A stretch of 6,188 bases of DNA from assembly GCA_002400365.1 (NCBI GenBank), contig DHFK01000118.1, forward strand, positions 1-6,188, in the 5' to 3' direction. The DNA comes from Anaerolineales bacterium UBA4826 (GTDB lineage Bacteria; Chloroflexota; Anaerolineae; UBA4142). This document shows positions 1-3,557 of this stretch, piece by piece. The notes below the pieces were generated by a model that did no database searches, was not told the origin of the DNA, and saw nothing but the letters and a program-made list of their open reading frames with translations. A program made the translations under genes and the position numbers. Positions within the stretch are counted from its first letter, which is position 1, and each line of letters begins with the position of its first letter.

Positions 1-443
1 TAAATCAGCGTGACGATTTCCGCGTCGGCGAGCATGGACTTGCTGCCGACGATGTCCACGTCGCACTGATAGAATTCGCGATAGCGTCCCTTTTGCGGGC
101 GCTCGGCGCGCCACACGGGCGCGATCTGGTAGCGCTTGAACGGCTTGACGAGTTCAGGGTACATGGCGACGACGCGCGTGAGCGGCACGGTGAGGTCGTA
201 GCGCAGCGACAAATCCTCCTTGCCTTCACGGTGCCGCGCGTCGTAAATCAATTTTTCGGCGTCTGCGCCGTACTTGCCCATTAGTGTGTCGCGCAGTTCG
301 AGCGCAGGCGTTTGCAGCGGCTCGAATCCGAAACGCTGAAACACGCGCTCGATCTCGCCGATGACGTACTGGCGTAGGATCATCTTCTGCGGCAGGATGT
401 CGCGCATGCCGCGCGGCACGCGCGGCTGAATTTTGGGTGGCAT
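1..443 (-). CDS. hisS: Histidyl-tRNA synthetase, N-terminal part (3' end outside window)
   Basis: Charges tRNA-His with histidine using ATP, in the cytoplasm; class II aminoacyl-tRNA synthetase. 147 codons are visible and the frame is open to the window edge. Residues 10-18 (PRGMRDILP) are the typical HisRS N-terminus. Residues 80-90 (LRYDLTVPLTR) precede motif 2, which is seen at 112-128 with R112, E114 and the RPQKGRYREFYQCD block that binds ATP and the acceptor end. The ATG at 443-441 follows an AGGA box (452-449) at suitable spacing and puts PRGMRDILP at the usual depth; the internal Met13 would cut that motif. The stop codon of the upstream HTH gene lies 9 nt before this start, so the two are very probably co-transcribed and may be translationally coupled. 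Expression is predicted to depend on the histidine attenuator at 899-1051. The LRYDLTVPL wording resembles the eukaryote/archaea-like HisRS branch more than the E. coli type (LRPEGT). Identity is near certain. Confidence 0.97.
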   Translation of the reverse strand, partial: MPPKIQPRVPRGMRDILPQKMILRQYVIGEIERVFQRFGFEPLQTPALELRDTLMGKYGADAEKLIYDARHREGKEDLSLRYDLTVPLTRVVAMYPELVKPFKRYQIAPVWRAERPQKGRYREFYQCDVDIVGSKSMLADAEIVTLI

Positions 444-452
444 GGGATCCTT

Positions 453-836
453 CTATCTCGCTGGCTCAAGAGTACGATAGGGCTGGATCAGAATCTCGGC
501 TGGAATCTGCAAGCCCTCGCGCAAGCGTCGGATCATTTCCAGCGAGAGAGGTCGCTGCCGATTCAGGATTTCTGCCACACGCCCGCGACTCCCGATGTAC
601 GGTTCCAGATCGCGCCGGGTTAATCCGCGGCTCTCCATGTAGTAGTTGATGGCTTCGATTGGATCGGGCGCGGGAATGGCATAGTGCTGCGCTTCGTACG
701 CTTCGACCAAGGTCGTCAGGACCTCCAAACGATCGCCGCGGGGCGTGTTGCGTTCGGCGTTGAACAAGCGCTCGATTTCCGCGAGCGCGGCACGATAATC
801 GGCTTCAGTTCGAATGGGACGAATGGTCACGGTCAT
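453..836 (-). CDS. HigA/COG5499-type helix-turn-helix protein, apparently orphan antitoxin
   Basis: 127 residues, of a length and layout I recognise from the HigA-like (COG5499) antitoxin/transcription regulator family. Residues 6-52 form an acidic helical N-terminus (RPIRTEADY, then GDRLEVLTTLVEAYEAQHY). Residues 58-118 hold an XRE-like HTH: IEAINYYMESRGLTRRDL, the recognition region IGSRGRVAEILNRQRPLS, then MIRRLREGLQIPAEILI. In known pairs the protein binds its operator and neutralises an mRNA-cleaving HigB/RelE-like toxin usually encoded just upstream. Here no toxin frame exists between this gene and the terminator at 898-925, nor downstream, where hisS follows after 9 nt. The ATG at 836-834 has GAGGAG directly before it, a strong but tightly spaced ribosome site. 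Lying after the histidine attenuator, it should be co-regulated with hisS. It could be a domesticated antitoxin acting as an ordinary repressor, possibly of this operon. Family assignment is firm; the role is unknown. Confidence 0.85.
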   Translation of the reverse strand: MTVTIRPIRTEADYRAALAEIERLFNAERNTPRGDRLEVLTTLVEAYEAQHYAIPAPDPIEAINYYMESRGLTRRDLEPYIGSRGRVAEILNRQRPLSLEMIRRLREGLQIPAEILIQPYRTLEPAR

Positions 837-842
837 CGCTCC

Positions 843-877
843 TCAATTCGTAATTCTAAATTCTAAATTCGAAATTC
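843..877. repeat. Five tandem heptamers, AT-rich
   Basis: On the plus strand five consecutive 7-mers of the form nnAATTC occur: TCAATTC, GTAATTC, TAAATTC, TAAATTC and GAAATTC. On the transcribed (minus) strand they read GAATTnn and lie in the untranslated stretch between the attenuator terminator and the ribosome site of the HTH gene. The tract is far more AT-rich than its surroundings. It could be a simple slippage-prone repeat, an unstructured spacer keeping the ribosome site open, or a binding site for the HTH protein encoded next to it; nothing in the sequence decides between these. Confidence 0.8.
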
Positions 878-897
878 CGCGTCCTGGTTTGCGAGCA

Positions 898-925
898 ATA
901 AAAACGGCGTGGACGCTGCCACGCC
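898..925 (-). terminator. Intrinsic terminator of the histidine attenuator (3:4 hairpin)
   Basis: Minus-strand stem GGCGTGG (925-919) pairs perfectly with CCACGCC (912-906) around a 6-nt loop and is followed by GTTTTTATT (905-897), giving a 7-bp GC-rich stem and a run of five U. There is no T-run on the other side, so it acts on the minus strand only. Its 5' arm is also needed for the alternative antiterminator with 980-972, so termination should be conditional. It would also stop read-through from the toxin-antitoxin pair upstream. Confidence 0.85.
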
Positions 926-1051
926 AGAGGCAAGAACTGCTAACTGATTACCATTCACTGCGTTTTCTCTTTGGCGCGGCTAAACGACGTAGGGTGATGC
1001 GCACGATGATGTACGTGTCGGTGAGCCAGAGGATTTCGTGTGTTCATCTTG
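899..1051 (-). promoter_or_regulatory. Histidine-responsive ribosome-mediated attenuator upstream of HTH gene and hisS
   Basis: An about 150-nt leader RNA with the parts of a classical attenuator. The His-codon run sits at 1023-994. Segment 1 (1031-1024, CTCTGGCT) can pair with segment 2: GGCT 1027-1024 with AGCC 981-978, plus ACGTA 1016-1012 with TACGT 991-987, which puts His codons in the loop. Segment 2 (980-967, GCCGCGCCA then GAG) pairs with segment 3 (929-918, CTC then TGGCGTGGC): 9 bp in a row including one G-U, then 3 bp beyond a 2-nt bulge. Segment 3 alternatively pairs with segment 4 (912-906) as the terminator. CCTCTGGC is repeated exactly at 1032-1025 and 930-923, and CCGCGCC (979-973) resembles CCACGCC (912-906). 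A ribosome stalled on His17/His18 would leave segment 2 free; one reaching the stop codon at 957-955 would mask it. Pairings were worked out by hand; no folding energies were calculated. Confidence 0.85.
955..1047 (-). CDS. His-rich leader peptide of the hisS operon (30 aa)
   Basis: Short ORF from ATG (1047-1045) to TGA (957-955). Residues 9-18 read HRHVHHRAHH, six histidines in ten, with both CAC and CAT used. The rest is ordinary (MNTRNPLA before; PTSFSRAKEKTQ after). Like HisL of enterobacteria, the peptide itself probably has no function; translation through the His codons reports charged tRNA-His levels. The ATG lies only about 3-5 nt after the transcription start expected from the -10 box at 1063-1058, and no Shine-Dalgarno sequence is present, so translation is probably leaderless. 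An in-frame ATG at 1059-1057 overlaps the -10 box and would not be transcribed. Expression of such a short peptide cannot be proven from sequence, but the His clustering, promoter, hairpins, terminator and hisS downstream all agree. Confidence 0.83.
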   Translation of the reverse strand: MNTRNPLAHRHVHHRAHHPTSFSRAKEKTQ

Positions 1052-1057
1052 GTCGCC

Positions 1058-1086
1058 ATTATAGCATACGCAAAGAAAAGAGCAAA
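1058..1086 (-). promoter_or_regulatory. Extended -10 promoter for the leader / HTH gene / hisS unit
   Basis: On the minus strand TGCTATAAT (1066-1058) is a perfect TATAAT with the TG extension. The -35 region is poor (TTGCTC at 1085-1080, 16-nt spacer, or TTTGCT at 1086-1081, 17-nt spacer), as is common for extended -10 promoters. The expected start of transcription is near 1051, which places the leader ATG at the very 5' end of the RNA. The promoter begins about 24 nt after the stop codon of the DUF5615 gene. Confidence 0.8.
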
Positions 1087-1109
1087 ACCGGAACGGAGGA
1101 TGGTTTGGC

Positions 1110-1430
1110 TTATTCAAGAGCAAACTCGACATACTCGCCAACTTGCATGGCTTGGATCGTCTGAACAATTGTCTGAACGTGCGCGCGTATGCTGGGCCAC
1201 GAGGTAGAAAGCAGGACCAGAATCGCCAACCTCCGTCCACGCAAATTCTGCTGATGCTTTAGATTTTGATCCGTGGTTACCAAGAGGTCGTAACCTGCCT
1301 CTTCTGCGGCGTTGAGCAGCTCGCTGTTCTGAAGAACCGCCCATCCTAATTCGTAAGCCGTGTCAACGGTATGACCTTCGAGATACGCGCGCAGAGGAAC
1401 CGGCGTGCCCTGGTCAAACAATCTTCTCAT
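1110..1430 (-). CDS. DUF5615-family PIN-like toxin
   Basis: 106 residues, matching the short PIN-like proteins of the DUF5615/COG4634 family, which pair with DUF433 proteins as predicted toxin-antitoxin modules. Visible features are the N-terminal FDQGTP (D6), ELGW (27-30), SELLNAAEEAGYDLLVTTDQNL (36-57, with acidic E37 and D54) and the QQNL turn (60-63). D6, E37 and D54 are plausible metal-binding acids of a PIN-fold nuclease; this is inferred from the fold, not shown. The start ATG (1430-1428) overlaps the TGA of the DUF433 gene in an ATGA arrangement, implying translational coupling with the antitoxin made first. Length is normal for the family and the frame looks intact. No clear own terminator follows: CCG-TTC-CGG before T-rich sequence at 1074-1093 is very weak. 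The attenuator terminator at 898-925 could serve instead. Confidence 0.87.
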   Translation of the reverse strand: MRRLFDQGTPVPLRAYLEGHTVDTAYELGWAVLQNSELLNAAEEAGYDLLVTTDQNLKHQQNLRGRRLAILVLLSTSWPSIRAHVQTIVQTIQAMQVGEYVEFALE

Positions 1431-1735
1431 CGTGCCGTCGGCGCGCTTGACGATCTGAGTTCGTGGTCAAGGACGGCTTCGACCTGTTCGCGTTGAACAC
1501 CCGGAAACCAATTCATAAAGTCTTCTATCGAAGCGCCATCTCTCAGGTTCTCAAATAACGCGCGAACGGGCACCCGTGTGCCTCGGAATACCCAAGCCCC
1601 ACTGACTTTGCCCGGTATTTGCTCGACGGCGCGACAGGTGCGCCAATCGCGCGCGGCGCGCACTTTGGCATGAGCAGGTTCTCCACGTAACTGTTTCACC
1701 TTCGCACGTTTCCTTCTGACCGACAACTGGCGCAT
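1427..1735 (-). CDS. DUF433-family antitoxin-like protein
   Basis: 102 residues with a recognisable DUF433 domain at about 30-92: DWRTC, PGKVSGAWVFRGTRVPV (RGTRVPV at 51-57), FENLRDGASIEDFMNWFPGV, then QVEAVLDHE. The family has a small winged/homeodomain-like helical fold and is the usual partner of DUF5615 PIN-like proteins; it probably represses its own operon and neutralises the toxin. The N-terminal 29 residues are highly basic (VRRKRAKVKQ) and are not part of the domain. The ATG at 1735-1733 has no good ribosome site, so the true start is uncertain; a GTG at codon 25 (VRAARDWRTC) would give a protein close to the bare domain. The perfect -35 promoter at 1808-1781 places the transcription start about 40 nt before the ATG, which fits the long form. 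It ends in the ATGA overlap with the toxin gene. Confidence 0.83.
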   Translation of the reverse strand: MRQLSVRRKRAKVKQLRGEPAHAKVRAARDWRTCRAVEQIPGKVSGAWVFRGTRVPVRALFENLRDGASIEDFMNWFPGVQREQVEAVLDHELRSSSAPTAR

Positions 1736-1780
1736 GATTCGAGTAATGCGTGGAATCTATTGCGCTCTCGTCTGGAAAGC

Positions 1781-1808
1781 AGTATAAGCCAAAGCATCGG
1801 ATTGTCAA
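1781..1808 (-). promoter_or_regulatory. Sigma70-type promoter of the DUF433/DUF5615 module
   Basis: Perfect -35 TTGACA (1808-1803), 16-nt spacer and -10 TATACT (1786-1781; five of six consensus bases) on the minus strand. It lies just after the SIR2 gene stop codon, giving the toxin-antitoxin pair its own transcript with an untranslated leader of about 39 nt. No clear operator palindrome was seen around it. Confidence 0.8.
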
Positions 1809-1817
1809 GACGTCGAA

Positions 1818-2771
1818 TCACCCTCCCATCTTTTCGCGCAACTTGTCCACGAACGCGTCAATCTCCATATCGTAGATATTCACCTTGCGCGCAAGCCACA
1901 GCGCGCGCTCCAACTCCGATGGATTGCGCTGGATCGCCCACGAGCGCAGGTCCTCGCGCTCTTCGGGCGTTGGCGTCGCACTTGTCTCGGTTGCGGATAG
2001 CGCGCTTTTGAGATGGCGCAGCATCACGCGCAAGTTCCAATCGCGCAGACCGTAGCCGAGAAAGAGGAAACGCCGCTTGCGGAATTCGACCATCAAGCGC
2101 GCGGGGATCGCGGTCTGCCCCGTCATCCGCGCGAGAAAGTCCACGTAATCCTCCTCCGTGATGACGTACGAATCCCACTTGCTCGTCTGTCGATCCACCG
2201 TGCCGTGCATCTTGTAGATGATCGTCGTGTCCGTGAGCGAGAGTGGGAGCGATTTGGGCGCGTGCGGTTCGGGTTCGGTTGCGCCGGGCTGCCACCACAG
2301 CACCGCCGCTTTGAGCGCGTCTTTATCGGTGGGATAGGCGACGAGGTGATACGACTTGCCTTTCGCTTGAAACGCACGCTCGATGAGGTCGTCGTAATTC
2401 GTCGTGACGATGAGGAGCGGCACATCGGCGTCCGCGAGAAAGCGATGGATCGCGCCGATCTGATAATCGCGGTCGAGCGTTTGATGCAGGGTTCCCAGCA
2501 AAGCGGCGCGGTCGGCGGAGACTTCGGCGTAGTACGACGAGACCTTGGATAGATCGTCGCGGTCGAAGGCATCGGTGGATGGCAGACTCGCATCGTCGGC
2601 AAGTTGGTGCGCGAGTTCTCTGCCCGTCGGAAGAAACGACTTGGTCTTGTCGTCCCACTTGGCATCCGCAGGGCGACCGCTCAACGACGCGCCCGCGCCG
2701 AGAAACGGAATGACGTTCCCTTGTTTCAGTTGGTTGGCAATGATGCCGTAGGGTGGTTCTGGTTCAGGCAC
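1818..2771 (-). CDS. Stand-alone SIR2-like (SIR2_2 type) protein
   Basis: 317 residues. The SIR2/Rossmann NAD-binding signature is clear: NVIPFLGAGAS (19-29), TTNYDDLIERA (123-133), YKMHG (186-190, with H189 as the likely catalytic histidine), ITEEDY (204-209) and FLGYGLRDWN (237-246). Proteins of this branch act on NAD+; several bacterial members are NAD-depleting effectors of anti-phage systems (for example in Thoeris and DSR), often fused to sensor domains. Here the SIR2 domain fills nearly the whole protein, with only a short helical C-terminus and no membrane segment or signal peptide, so it is cytoplasmic. The start is GTG (2771-2769), preceded by GGAG at 7-nt spacing. The lipoprotein gene ends 66 nt upstream, and a TA module with its own promoter follows. 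NADase activity and a defence role are inferences from the family; motifs look intact, so the enzyme is probably active. Confidence 0.87.
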   Translation of the reverse strand: MPEPEPPYGIIANQLKQGNVIPFLGAGASLSGRPADAKWDDKTKSFLPTGRELAHQLADDASLPSTDAFDRDDLSKVSSYYAEVSADRAALLGTLHQTLDRDYQIGAIHRFLADADVPLLIVTTNYDDLIERAFQAKGKSYHLVAYPTDKDALKAAVLWWQPGATEPEPHAPKSLPLSLTDTTIIYKMHGTVDRQTSKWDSYVITEEDYVDFLARMTGQTAIPARLMVEFRKRRFLFLGYGLRDWNLRVMLRHLKSALSATETSATPTPEEREDLRSWAIQRNPSELERALWLARKVNIYDMEIDAFVDKLREKMGG

Positions 2772-2816
2772 GGTGATTCTCCGGAAGTTTAGAGGAACAA
2801 GTCCAAGTTTTATGCT

Positions 2817-2836
2817 CGTAGATTTGAGGCTCTACG
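2817..2836. other. Intergenic hairpin after the lipoprotein gene
   Basis: A perfect 6-bp inverted repeat CGTAGA (2817-2822) / TCTACG (2831-2836) with an 8-nt loop lies directly after the lipoprotein stop codon at 2840-2838. No T-run follows on either strand, so it is not a standard intrinsic terminator. It may protect or mark the 3' end of the lipoprotein message, or weaken transcription into the SIR2 gene. Confidence 0.45.
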
Positions 2837-2837
2837 G

Positions 2838-3497
2838 TCATGGATACGGCGGAATAGTCGCTGGCACGGACTCGGGTCTCCATGTAAAATTTCGCATCTC
2901 GCTGGGGACAGATACATCTCCGTGAGCTAAGCATTTCCCTTCTACGTATTCCCCACGGCGGACAACAATCTGCCAGGAATAATTCCCAGCCCCGAGGGGC
3001 TGCTTTGGAAGAGGATATGAATAGTTTCTTGTACACGCCCAATCTTGAATTGTTGACTCTCTTGCCATAAGAATCTGAAAATACTCCTGTGGGTCTAGTG
3101 GTCGCCAAGTCCAAGACAATGTAATGGTTTCTCTTGCAGCAAAAGATGCTCTCTCATTTGGCTCGGTGAGTTGAGGTGCAGGTTCGGGTGTCAACGTTGC
3201 TACGACGCGTGTGTGTGTTGGCGCCGGCGTACTTTGTTGGGTGAGCGTATTTGCAGGGGCGCGTGTTGGCGAGGCAATTGCTTGAATCGTTGGTGAATTC
3301 GTGGAAAGAGGCGTCGATGTAAATGTTGGGAACCGTGTCACCGTAGGCACTGGCGAACGAGTTGCTGTCTCTATTGTTGCCCGAGTAATAATTTCTTCTT
3401 TTGCGACTGGCGGGGTGGGCGTTACCCGAGTCTGACACGAAGACATGAGAATGGGTAACCATACGCAAACTGCGAATGGAATCCAATTCCTTGCCAT
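2838..3497 (-). CDS. Predicted lipoprotein with Thr/Pro-rich linker and beta-sandwich-like domain
   Basis: 219 residues. The N-terminus is a lipoprotein signal: MARNW, a hydrophobic stretch (6-18) and the lipobox-like LMSSC with C21 as the lipidation site (M at -3 is slightly off consensus). Residues 22-105 form a low-complexity linker rich in Thr, Pro, Ser and Ala, likely extended on the cell surface. Residues 108-212 look like a single fibronectin-III/Ig-like domain: ERASFAARETITLSWTW, then EYFQILMARE, GAGNYSWQIVVRRG and a closing RNFTWRPE, with a Cys pair (C156, C185) that might form a disulfide. I recognise this kind of W-rich beta-sandwich from Chloroflexota surface lipoproteins but know no function. 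The ATG at 3497-3495 follows GGAGG at ideal spacing. It lies 60 nt after the WD40 gene and 66 nt before the SIR2 gene, all in the same direction. The order suggests a surface partner of the membrane-anchored WD40 protein, but this is inference. Confidence 0.85.
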   Translation of the reverse strand: MARNWIPFAVCVWLPILMSSCQTRVTPTPPVAKEEIITRATIETATRSPVPTVTRFPTFTSTPLSTNSPTIQAIASPTRAPANTLTQQSTPAPTHTRVVATLTPEPAPQLTEPNERASFAARETITLSWTWRPLDPQEYFQILMARESTIQDWACTRNYSYPLPKQPLGAGNYSWQIVVRRGEYVEGKCLAHGDVSVPSEMRNFTWRPESVPATIPPYP

Positions 3498-3557
3498 GTT
3501 TGCCTCCGGGTGATTTTCTCCAATTGGCTAGAGAGTATTGTTGCTATCCAGGACAGA

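Noticed and set aside
836..1060. T-box riboswitch as an alternative explanation for a terminator upstream of hisS
   Set aside because: No T-box antiterminator motif (GGTGGNACC-like) or AG-bulge stem was found, whereas a His-codon leader ORF is present and positioned for ribosome-mediated control.
1074..1098. Possible terminator after the DUF5615 gene (CCG-TTC-CGG followed by TTTT)
   Set aside because: Only 3 bp of stem with a 3-nt loop; too weak to call.
980..1240. Minus-strand 86-codon frame across the DUF5615 3' end, leader promoter and His codons
   Set aside because: Overlaps the clearly conserved toxin frame and the promoter, has no family resemblance and no ribosome site; the His-rich frame explains this stretch better.
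2013..2552. Plus-strand 179-codon frame opposite the SIR2 gene, plus minus-strand alternatives at 2123-2665 and 1858-2298
   Set aside because: Compositionally odd (Arg-rich) shadows of the SIR2 frame, which has all family motifs in order and a good ribosome site.
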